This document shows, piece by piece, positions 43,489 to 51,257 of a stretch of 64,000 bases of DNA (its first letter is position 1; every line of letters begins with the position of its first letter). Source of the DNA: Acidimicrobiia bacterium (GTDB lineage Bacteria > Actinomycetota > Acidimicrobiia > Spongiisociales > Spongiisociaceae); contig VXMM01000055.1 in NCBI GenBank assembly GCA_009841105.1, forward strand, positions 1 to 64,000, written 5' to 3'. The translations under genes were made by a program, and so were the position numbers. The notes under the pieces were generated by a model. The model had not been told where the DNA came from and ran no database searches. It worked only from the letters and a program-made list of their open reading frames with translations.

Positions 43489-45144
43489 TCAGGTGACCAA
43501 CTGCAGGCGGCGGTCCCGCGCCCGTGCCTCCTCGGCGCGCTCGGCAGGGTCGCCCCAGCCGCCTCCACCCCCGGTCTTCGCCACCAACCTGGTACCCGCA
43601 TCAACCTTCAGATCGTTCACCTTGAGTATCATTTCGGGCTCCTCTCCGGGACGGTGCACCCATACCTCGGGCGAGGCACCGTCCTGGCCGCCGAACAGAC
43701 CCCAGGAAGGCTGCTGTACGGCCCGCTCGAACCAGAGTTGGATCGTGACCGGTGCCAGGATCTCGTACTCCCGCACGATGCCTAAGCCGCCCCGCCACTT
43801 CCCATCGCCTCCCGAACCCTCGCGCAGGCTGTGGCGCCGCATGATCAGCGGATAGCGGTTCTCCATGGTCTCGATCGGGAAGTTCTTGAAGTCGCCCGCC
43901 GCCGAGTGGATCAGGGCCGACTCACCGTCGCCCCCCTCGAAGGCGCCCCATCCGCCGGTTAGGGCCTCCCCCGCCAGGAACAGACCGAACTCGTCCTCCC
44001 CCACGATGATCACGTTCCACGAGTCGCCCACGTGCCCGGCAGCAGCCCGCTCCGGTATGACCCGGCTCAGAGCCTTGATCATCAGATCCAGCGCCAGCAT
44101 CAGATGGGGTCCGTACTTGAGGTGTGCGGCGGTCTCGCTCGGGTTGAAGCAGGTCCCCTTCGGCGCGATCACCTCGAGGTTCCGGAAGTTCCCTCCCGAC
44201 ACCGGGGAGTGCGGGTTGACAAGGAACTTGAAACCCTGTTCGATGCCCGAGCGGGTCTGCACGATGCCGCTGTTGACGCTGCCCACGTTCTGGCGGTTCG
44301 AGCCGGTGAGGTCGACGGTCATACTGTCACCCTCGACGGTGACGGTGACCTTTACGTAGACGGGATCCTCGGTCACGCCATCGTTGTCGACGTAGGCGTC
44401 CTCAACGTACACGCCATCCGGGATCTCCGCTACGGCGCGCCGATCCTCGGCCTCGGCCTGCTCGAACACGGCATGGATGGCTTTCTCGACCTGATCCCAT
44501 CCGAACCGCTGCGTGATAGACCTGAACCGCTCCGACCCGGTCCGGCAGGCACTGATCTCAGCCATCAGATCACCCACCAGCGCGGTCGGGAACCGGGAGT
44601 TCAAGGCGATCAGGTCCACGATCTGCTGATCGAGCCGGCCGTCCCGGAAGATGCAGGTCGGTCCGATACGCAGACCTTCCTGGAAGATGTCCGTGGTGTC
44701 ACCCACGAAGCCGGCTTCCTTGGCCCCGATGTCGTTCCAGTGGGCCTTGGCCGCCGTGAACCCCCGCAGGCTTCCGTCAACGAAGATCGGCGCGTATACG
44801 GTCACATCGTTCAGATGGCTTCCGGCGATGCTCGAGTCGTTGACGATCCAGACATCACCTTCCTGAAAGACCTCGTAACCCTTGATCCTGATCACCTCAC
44901 GCAGCGTCCCCCCCAGGCTTCCCAGGAAGAACGGGAGGCCCGGCGCCTGGCCGAGCAGGCGACCCTCGACGTCGAATATCCCGACCGAACAGTCCTTCGC
45001 CTCGTAGATCACCGGGCTGTGAGCACTGCGATAGAGGTTCCTCCGCATCTGCTCCGCCCCGGAGATGAACGCGTTCCGCACCACCTCGACCGTGGCCGGT
45101 GAGGGCATGTCCGGGGCGTTGCCGTTGCCGGTGGTGTCGCTCAT
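43489..45144 (-). CDS. hyuB: Hydantoinase B/oxoprolinase subunit (first copy)
   Basis: This 551-residue protein has the same motif order as its neighbour: PATVEVVRNAFISGAEQM, NDSSIAGSHLNDVTVY and SGGDGKWRGGLGIVREYE. Its N-terminus is clear: ATG 45144 overlaps the hyuA stop by four bases. As known for the family, HyuB joins HyuA to form an ATP-dependent ring-opening amidase. Confidence 0.88.
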   Translation of the reverse strand: MSDTTGNGNAPDMPSPATVEVVRNAFISGAEQMRRNLYRSAHSPVIYEAKDCSVGIFDVEGRLLGQAPGLPFFLGSLGGTLREVIRIKGYEVFQEGDVWIVNDSSIAGSHLNDVTVYAPIFVDGSLRGFTAAKAHWNDIGAKEAGFVGDTTDIFQEGLRIGPTCIFRDGRLDQQIVDLIALNSRFPTALVGDLMAEISACRTGSERFRSITQRFGWDQVEKAIHAVFEQAEAEDRRAVAEIPDGVYVEDAYVDNDGVTEDPVYVKVTVTVEGDSMTVDLTGSNRQNVGSVNSGIVQTRSGIEQGFKFLVNPHSPVSGGNFRNLEVIAPKGTCFNPSETAAHLKYGPHLMLALDLMIKALSRVIPERAAAGHVGDSWNVIIVGEDEFGLFLAGEALTGGWGAFEGGDGESALIHSAAGDFKNFPIETMENRYPLIMRRHSLREGSGGDGKWRGGLGIVREYEILAPVTIQLWFERAVQQPSWGLFGGQDGASPEVWVHRPGEEPEMILKVNDLKVDAGTRLVAKTGGGGGWGDPAERAEEARARDRRLQLVT

Positions 45145-47144
45145 TGTCGGCCTCCCCGTTCCATGATCAGATGGCCCTGAGAAGCCACGCGCAACTCCCA
45201 GCCGGGAGGAACCACTGTGGTGGTGGACGGCTCCATGACGATGGCCGGGCCCGCCAGACGACCGGACAAGTTGCCTCGGTCAACAATCGAGATATCCATC
45301 GACCGCCCGTTGAAGATGACCTCTTCGATGGTGGAGTCCGCCCCGCCGGTCTCGACATTGCCGTCACCGGACGGGCCGCGCTCGAACTCGCGGATACCCG
45401 TCAAGCGGATAGCGACCATCTCGATGGGGGCCTCCGGGTTGGCATGGCCGTAGCGCTCCTCGTACCGCGCATGGAAGCTTGCCTTGAACTCCTCGTCCGC
45501 GGCCGTGGCAGCCAGCGGGATGGGCAATGAGTACTCCTGGCCCACGTACCGCAACTCGATGTGGGTCTCGAAGCCCATCCCGGCCCGCTGCTCCTCATCC
45601 ACCTCCATCTCGCGGCACACCTTGTCCTTGAGGCGCTCGATCGGCTCGGTCAGATCGACGATGGGCTGGTCCAGCCGCCGGTAATGGGTGGTGACCGCGT
45701 CGTGACGAACGTCGCCCTGGAGCATTCCCCAGGCCGAGAAGACGCCCGGATTGGCCGGTATCAGCACCCGCTCCACCTCGAGTTCCTCGGCCAAGAAGGC
45801 GGCGTGGAGCGGACCGGCCCCGCCGAAGGCCACGATGGCGAAGTCCTTGGGATGCAACCCCCGCTCCACGGTCAGCTCGCGGATCGCCTCAGCCATGACG
45901 AAATGGGTGACGTCGAGCGCTTGCTCGGCCAGTTCGGTTGCCGTCAGGTCGAAGAACCCGGCCACGGAGTCCAGGGCATCCTCGGCGGCCTGGCGATCCA
46001 GCGTGAAGGAACCGGCCAGCTTCTGGGCCCGGGGAATGCGACCCAGCACCACGTTGGCATCCGAGACGGTGGGGCGGACGCCGCCCCGCCCGTAGCTGGC
46101 CGGGCCGGGGAAGGAACCCGCAGACTCGGGACCCACCCGGAGCCCGCCGTGGCGTTCGTAGATCAGGCTCCCCCCGCCGGCGCCGATGCTCACCAGCTCC
46201 ACAGCCGGCGCCAGTATCGGCAGGCCCTGGAGTTCGAACTCAGACTGCATGCCCACCTGGCCACCGCGCACGATCGATACATCGAAGGAGGTGCCACCCA
46301 TGTCGATGCATATGAGGTCGGGTTGGTCGGTCAACCGGCCCACCTCCCGACCTCCGATCACACCACCCACCGGTCCCGAGTAGAGGGTGAGCACCGCCCG
46401 GTCGGCCGCCGAGTCGGCAATCATGGCGCCGCCGTTGGACTGGGTTATGTGGAGTGGCACCGACAGGCCTCGGTCGCGGAGAGCCTCGGACAGCCGGGAC
46501 AGGTAGTCACGAACCCGTGGGGTGATGTACACGGAGGTGACAGTGGAGGAGGTGCGCTCGTACTCCCGCCATTCGGGCGCCACCTCGTGGCTCAGCACGA
46601 TGGGAATGTCCGGAAGACTCTTGCGGAGGATGTTCCTCGTCTCGAGCTCGTGCAAGGGATCGACATAGGAATGGATGAGGGACACCGCCACCGCCTCGTA
46701 CTCGGCCTCGGCGATGGCCTTGGCCGCTACTGCGACGGAATTGGCGTCTAGCGGGAGCAACTCCTCACCGGACGCGCTGATCCGTTCGTCGATTTCTAGG
46801 ATCGAGTCCCGCTCAACCAGCGGGGTGGGCTTCTGATACTTCAGGTCGTACATATCGGGTCGGTGGCCGCGCCCGATGATGTAGGCGTCGCGGTGACCCC
46901 TGGTGGCGACCAGCGCCACCTTGCCCCCGGAGCGCTCGAGGAAGGTGTTCAGCCCGACCGTGGTCCCATGGATGAAGAGCGACACGTCTTCTAGGTCGGC
47001 CCCCGCCCCCTTGACCGCATCCAGGACGCCTTCGACGAGATCCTCGGGCGTGCTCAGAACCTTGGAGACCCGGGTTCCGGCGTCCGACTCCATGACCAGA
47101 TCGGTGAACGTCCCACCGATGTCCACCGCGATTCTCGTTCCCAT
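45141..47144 (-). CDS. hyuA: Hydantoinase/oxoprolinase A subunit
   Basis: This 667-residue protein has the ASKHA-type nucleotide-binding N-terminus RIAVDIGGTFTDLVME, plus FIHGTTVGLNTFLERSG and the later DMGGTSFDVSIVRGGQ. ERGLHPKDFAIVAFGGAGPLHA is the C-terminal family motif. The start is ATG 47144. It is the first gene of the hyuA-hyuB-hyuB run, with a peptide importer immediately upstream in the same direction, which may bring in its substrate. Confidence 0.9.
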   Translation of the reverse strand: MGTRIAVDIGGTFTDLVMESDAGTRVSKVLSTPEDLVEGVLDAVKGAGADLEDVSLFIHGTTVGLNTFLERSGGKVALVATRGHRDAYIIGRGHRPDMYDLKYQKPTPLVERDSILEIDERISASGEELLPLDANSVAVAAKAIAEAEYEAVAVSLIHSYVDPLHELETRNILRKSLPDIPIVLSHEVAPEWREYERTSSTVTSVYITPRVRDYLSRLSEALRDRGLSVPLHITQSNGGAMIADSAADRAVLTLYSGPVGGVIGGREVGRLTDQPDLICIDMGGTSFDVSIVRGGQVGMQSEFELQGLPILAPAVELVSIGAGGGSLIYERHGGLRVGPESAGSFPGPASYGRGGVRPTVSDANVVLGRIPRAQKLAGSFTLDRQAAEDALDSVAGFFDLTATELAEQALDVTHFVMAEAIRELTVERGLHPKDFAIVAFGGAGPLHAAFLAEELEVERVLIPANPGVFSAWGMLQGDVRHDAVTTHYRRLDQPIVDLTEPIERLKDKVCREMEVDEEQRAGMGFETHIELRYVGQEYSLPIPLAATAADEEFKASFHARYEERYGHANPEAPIEMVAIRLTGIREFERGPSGDGNVETGGADSTIEEVIFNGRSMDISIVDRGNLSGRLAGPAIVMEPSTTTVVPPGWELRVASQGHLIMERGGRQ

Positions 47145-47216
47145 TCCGTATTGATCCCTTCAGGTGGAAAAACGCGACCGGCAGGGTACCAGTCGCCGGA
47201 CCCCGGCCAGTGGCCA

Positions 47217-48173
47217 CTAACCGCTGGCCACGACCTTCCAGCATCGCACCGTCCGACCGTCCGTACCGCTCGGTACCAGGTCCTGTTCGGCGGAGCAGGC
47301 CGCCTCCGCAAGGGGGCACCTCGGCATCAGGCGGCATCCGGAACTGGGGTCGGTCTCCCCCTTAGGACCCAACTCGAAACTGTCGGTCTCGAAACGGCTC
47401 GCCGCCATCAGGGCTTGCGTGTAGGGATGGGACGGTGAACCGAAGACCTGCTCCGCCGTGCCCTGCTCCACGATCTGTCCCAGGTACATGACGATCACCT
47501 CGTGCGCGCACACGCGCACCGCTTCGAGGTCGTGGGAGATGAAGACGAAGGCGACGTGAAACTCCTCCTGGAGCTCTTGCAAGAGCGACAGGATGTCCCC
47601 GCGCACGCTCAGGTCGAGCGAGGAGGTCGGCTCGTCCAGCACCACCAGTTCCGGGTCGGGCGCCAGCGCCCGGGCGATAGCTGCGCGCTGGAGCTGTCCT
47701 CCGCTCAGCGCCCTCGGCTTACGGTCCCACAACTCCTCACCAAGGCTTACGGCGGTCAATACGTGCCGAAGGCGTTCCACCTGTTCCGACTTCGACATGT
47801 CCGGCCGGAGGCGGCGCAGCGGCTGAGCGACCGAGCTGCGCACGGTATGGGTCGGGTCGAAGGATGCCTGCGGCATCTGGAACACCATCTGCATCATGCG
47901 GCGGTGAGATCGCATCTTCCGGACGCCTAGATCACCAAGTTGGGTCCCTTCCAGTAGGACCTCCCCCTCCGTGAGCGGTGTCAGGCCGAGAAGGCAACGA
48001 GCGACCGTCGACTTGCCGGATCCGCTCTCCCCGACAATCCCCAGGGTCCGGCCCCGCTCCACCGCGAACGAGACGCGCTGGGCAGCCTCGATCGTCTCGA
48101 CCAGACCGATGGAACGACGCACCCGATAGGTCTTCGACAGGTTGCGGACTTCGAGGATGGTGCGTTCAGTCAT
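47217..48173 (-). CDS. Oligopeptide-type ABC transporter ATP-binding protein (OppF/DppF)
   Basis: This 318-residue ATPase has Walker A GESGSGKSTVARCLLGL, the signature LSGGQLQRAAIARALAPDP, Walker B VVLDEPTSSLDLS and the switch FVFISHDLEAVR. The C-terminal oligo_HPY extension with Cys residues (SGCRLMPRCPLAEAAC) marks it as OppF/DppF and may bind an Fe-S cluster. ATG 48173 overlaps the OppD gene by eight bases. Confidence 0.9.
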   Translation of the reverse strand: MTERTILEVRNLSKTYRVRRSIGLVETIEAAQRVSFAVERGRTLGIVGESGSGKSTVARCLLGLTPLTEGEVLLEGTQLGDLGVRKMRSHRRMMQMVFQMPQASFDPTHTVRSSVAQPLRRLRPDMSKSEQVERLRHVLTAVSLGEELWDRKPRALSGGQLQRAAIARALAPDPELVVLDEPTSSLDLSVRGDILSLLQELQEEFHVAFVFISHDLEAVRVCAHEVIVMYLGQIVEQGTAEQVFGSPSHPYTQALMAASRFETDSFELGPKGETDPSSGCRLMPRCPLAEAACSAEQDLVPSGTDGRTVRCWKVVASG

Positions 48174-49149
48174 GGTCGGGGCCCAAGTGGCACAGCAACC
48201 GGCGGCGGCCGCCCAGATCGTGCACGGGTAGGGGTTCCTCGTCGCACACGGCCATCCGGTACGCGCACCTGTCGCGAAAGGCGCAGAATTGGTAGACCTC
48301 GGTCATCCGGGGAACCAGGCCGGGAATAGAGCGGGGGCGTTCACCGGCGCGCAGGTCCACGCAGTCGAGGAGCGCCCTGGCGTAGGGATGGGACGGCTCG
48401 GTGAGGATCCGCTCCCGAGGACCGAACTCCACCACCCGTCCGGCGTACATGATCCCGATGTTCCGGGCCACCCTCGCCACAGCCCGCAAGTCGTGGGAGA
48501 TGAAGAGCAGGGCGGCATTGCGAGCGCTGACCTGCTGCTCCAATAGGTCGAGCACCCTTACCTGGGTGGTCATGTCAAGACCGGTGGTCGGCTCGTCTGC
48601 CAGGATCAGCGAGGGGCCGCATGCCAGGGCGAGCGCGATGTTCACTCGCTGCGCCATGCCCCCGCTCAGCTGGTGCGGGTAGCGCTTCAGGATGGCGTCG
48701 GGGTTGCCGAACTCGAGGTCACGCAGGGCCTCGCGGGCGAACTCCTCCGGAGCGCCGTCCAGAACCTCGCGGTTGGCTTTGAACGCGTCCACGATCTGGC
48801 GCTCGACGCTGAGCATGGGGTCAAGGGCCGTGACCGGGTTCTGGTAGATCATGGCAACGTCCGAGCCCCGATAGGTTTGGAGCTCGTCGGTATCCAGGTC
48901 GAGCACCGAGCGGTCCTGCCACTCGACCGCACCGCCGGTGATCGCCCCGCCCGGTGGCATCAGCCGCAGTATCGAGCGCAGGGTCATCGACTTCCCGCAA
49001 CCGCTCTCCCCCACCAGCCCCACCGTCTCACCGGGGAACACTTCGAGGTCCACGCCCTGGAGAGGATGGACCGGGCCCGACAGGGTGTTGATGGTGACCT
49101 CCACCCCCGAGAGGGTCAGCAGCGCCCCGTTGGCCGGACCGGCGTTCAT
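48166..49149 (-). CDS. Oligopeptide-type ABC transporter ATP-binding protein (OppD/DppD)
   Basis: This 327-residue ATPase has Walker A GESGCGKSMTLRSILRL, with Met after the Ser, the signature LSGGMAQRVNIALALACGP, Walker B LILADEPTTGLD and the switch LLFISHDLRAVA. The C-terminal FCAFRDRCAYRMAVC Cys cluster is normal for OppD. The start is ATG 49149, overlapping the permease stop by four bases. A longer open frame upstream is the permease gene in another frame. Confidence 0.9.
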   Translation of the reverse strand: MNAGPANGALLTLSGVEVTINTLSGPVHPLQGVDLEVFPGETVGLVGESGCGKSMTLRSILRLMPPGGAITGGAVEWQDRSVLDLDTDELQTYRGSDVAMIYQNPVTALDPMLSVERQIVDAFKANREVLDGAPEEFAREALRDLEFGNPDAILKRYPHQLSGGMAQRVNIALALACGPSLILADEPTTGLDMTTQVRVLDLLEQQVSARNAALLFISHDLRAVARVARNIGIMYAGRVVEFGPRERILTEPSHPYARALLDCVDLRAGERPRSIPGLVPRMTEVYQFCAFRDRCAYRMAVCDEEPLPVHDLGGRRRLLCHLGPDHD

Positions 49150-50066
49150 GCGGACGTCCCTCCCGGACCGACCAACGTCTCCGAGCGGGCGGAGAAGCCG
49201 GTCAACGAATACACGGACAGGACGATAAAGGCGCCGGGGAAGACGGAGACCCACCAGTGGCCTTGGACGATCAGCGTGGCCCCCGTCTTGATCATGGACC
49301 CCCACTCGGGGTTCGGCGGTTCGATGCCGAGGCCGATGAAGCTGAGCCCGGCGATGATCTGGATGGCGTAGGCGCATGTCAGGGGAAACAGGGCCAGGAT
49401 CTGGCCGCGGGCGTTGGGAATGAAGTGGTGCCACACGATGCCCCATGCTCCCAGGCCGGCGCACTTGGCCGCCTGCACGAACTCCGCTTCGGTTAGCGGC
49501 AGCAACACGCTGCGTACCTGGCGCAGGTACAGCGGGAAGTTGACCATGGAGATGGCTATGACGAGGACAGCCATGCCGTTGTCCACGGGGCCGAAGATCT
49601 CGAGGGGTCCCAGCGCGGCGAACAGGGCGATCCCGAGAAGGAGGACGGGGAAGGACTGGACCACCTCGACAATCCGCAGGGCGACCACGTCCACCCACCC
49701 GCGACGGTAGGAGGCCCAGGCGCCCGCCAGGCATCCCAGGCCGCCGCCGAGCGTGACCCCGATGAGCGCCAGGGTGAAGTCGACCCGGGTGGCCACTATC
49801 ACTCTCGTGAAGATGTCGAGGCCCAGCGTGTCCGTTCCGAACCAGTGCTCCGCCGAGGGCGGGGACACCGGATTGAACGGATCGGGCCGGAGGGGGTCGT
49901 AGACGGGTATGGGTATCCACTGGCCGATCGTTTCGATCCACGGACCGATCACGGCTAGGAACAGCATCAAGAAGAACAGGGACCGCCGGACGGTGATACC
50001 GGCGGTAGGGCCGACCAAGATACGGCCCACAAGCCAGCGTTCCCTCGGGGGGACGATGGTGGTCAT
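49146..50066 (-). CDS. Peptide ABC transporter permease (DppC-like)
   Basis: This 306-residue protein has an N-terminal OppC-type segment with one helix, then six helices. HWFGTDTLGLDIFTRVIVAT is the characteristic DppC loop, and EAEFVQAAKCAGLGAWGIVW is the coupling loop. The start is ATG 50066. It forms the channel with the DppB-like protein. Confidence 0.9.
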   Translation of the reverse strand: MTTIVPPRERWLVGRILVGPTAGITVRRSLFFLMLFLAVIGPWIETIGQWIPIPVYDPLRPDPFNPVSPPSAEHWFGTDTLGLDIFTRVIVATRVDFTLALIGVTLGGGLGCLAGAWASYRRGWVDVVALRIVEVVQSFPVLLLGIALFAALGPLEIFGPVDNGMAVLVIAISMVNFPLYLRQVRSVLLPLTEAEFVQAAKCAGLGAWGIVWHHFIPNARGQILALFPLTCAYAIQIIAGLSFIGLGIEPPNPEWGSMIKTGATLIVQGHWWVSVFPGAFIVLSVYSLTGFSARSETLVGPGGTSA

Positions 50067-50072
50067 CGCTGC

Positions 50073-51083
50073 TCAGTCACGGAGCCGGGGATCCATGGCG
50101 AACTGGATCAGATCAACTATGAAGTACAGGATCACGTAGATGACCGCGGCGATGATCACCACCGCCAGCACCACGTCGTAGTCGGAGTTGTCCATGCCCC
50201 ACACCGCGTATGAGCCGATCCCGGGCCAGGAGAACACCACCTCCACCAGCACCCCACCCCCGATCAGGTAGCCGAAGGTCATGGCGGCCAAATTGAGCAC
50301 CGGCGGGGATGCGTTGCGGAGAACGTCCCTGATCAGAACCGTTCGCCGCCCCAGTCCGTAGCTGTAGGCCGCCTCGACGAATGGACTGGCCATAGCCTCG
50401 CTGACCGCGGTGCGGGTCACACGGAAGAGCGGGGGCCCGCTGGTCAGTGACAGGGTCACGGCCGGAAGAATCAGATGCCACAGGGCCTCCCATGCCAGTC
50501 GGAAATCGCCGGCGATCAGGGCATCGACCGTGTAGAAGCCGGTCACCATGGCAGGGGGATCAACGCCGCCCAGGCGGCCCAGAGGAGGGGGGAACAGTGC
50601 GGGAAGAGGGCCTAGAGGCTCTGGGAGCCTGGGGGGTAAGAAGTAGAGAAGGAAGATGAACAGAAGGCCGAGCCAGAAGGCCGGAACGCTGACCCCGAAC
50701 TGCGCCATGCCTTCCCCGAGCTTGGCCAGACGTCCACCGGGTCTGAGTCCCGCCCGTACACCGAGCGGGATGGCCCAGATGAAACTGACCATCAGCGTGA
50801 AGAAGACCATCTCGGCGGTGGCGGGAAGCTTGAGGGCAATGTCCTCGGCAACCGGTATGCGGCTGATGCGGGACACACCCAGGTCTCCCTGGAGAAGGTG
50901 AGTGAGGTAGGTCCAGAACTGCACGACGATGGGCTCGTTGAGACCCATCTCCTCGGCGCGCTGCTCGATTATCGCCTCGCTCACGGCCACTCCCAACGAG
51001 GCGTACAGGGGGGTACCCGTGGACCGGGTAATCGTGAAGCCGATCATGACCACCGCCAGGAGGACGACGGCCAGTATGACCAC
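50073..51083 (-). CDS. Peptide ABC transporter permease (DppB-like)
   Basis: This protein of 336 or more residues shows GLNEPIVVQFWTYLTHLLQ and GDLGVSRI near the N-terminus, typical of DppB, and the coupling loop SPFVEAAYSYGLGRRTVLIR. An extended cytoplasmic loop carries a proline-rich insert (LPPRLPEPLGPLPALFPPPL). The start is uncertain: GTG 51083 is used here, but in-frame codons upstream encode the basic RLSGLRRWALFLINR, which suits the start of the first helix, and no normal start codon is found there. Confidence 0.82.
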   Translation of the reverse strand: MVILAVVLLAVVMIGFTITRSTGTPLYASLGVAVSEAIIEQRAEEMGLNEPIVVQFWTYLTHLLQGDLGVSRISRIPVAEDIALKLPATAEMVFFTLMVSFIWAIPLGVRAGLRPGGRLAKLGEGMAQFGVSVPAFWLGLLFIFLLYFLPPRLPEPLGPLPALFPPPLGRLGGVDPPAMVTGFYTVDALIAGDFRLAWEALWHLILPAVTLSLTSGPPLFRVTRTAVSEAMASPFVEAAYSYGLGRRTVLIRDVLRNASPPVLNLAAMTFGYLIGGGVLVEVVFSWPGIGSYAVWGMDNSDYDVVLAVVIIAAVIYVILYFIVDLIQFAMDPRLRD

Positions 51084-51196
51084 GCGATTGATCAGGAACA
51101 GGGCCCATCGGCGAAGTCCGGAGAGCCGGTCGCCGGCCTCCTGCTCCTGACTAGTTGCCTGTATCGCTTCTATGCGTGGCTCCAGGAAGGTAGAAC

Positions 51197-51236
51197 GATC
51201 GGGAGGGCGGCCGCCCTAGGCGGCGCCCTCCCGATC
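51197..51236 (-). promoter_or_regulatory. Strong hairpin between the peptide-binding protein and permease genes
   Basis: GATCGGGAGGGCG at 51197-51209 pairs perfectly with CGCCCTCCCGATC at 51224-51236, with a 14-base loop. It follows the binding-protein stop by 22 bases and would protect its message or partly terminate transcription. It has no clear U-tract. Confidence 0.55.
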
Positions 51237-51257
51237 TGCGTAGTTACTACCGATGGA

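Noticed and set aside
43489-43491. In-frame TGA between the two hyuB copies as a selenocysteine codon
   Set aside because: It lies at the normal end of a complete HyuB protein, not at a redox motif, and no SECIS-like hairpin was seen.
48166-49941. A 591-residue fused permease-ATPase
   Set aside because: The upstream part is the DppC gene in another frame; the ATPase starts at ATG 49149 with a four-base overlap.
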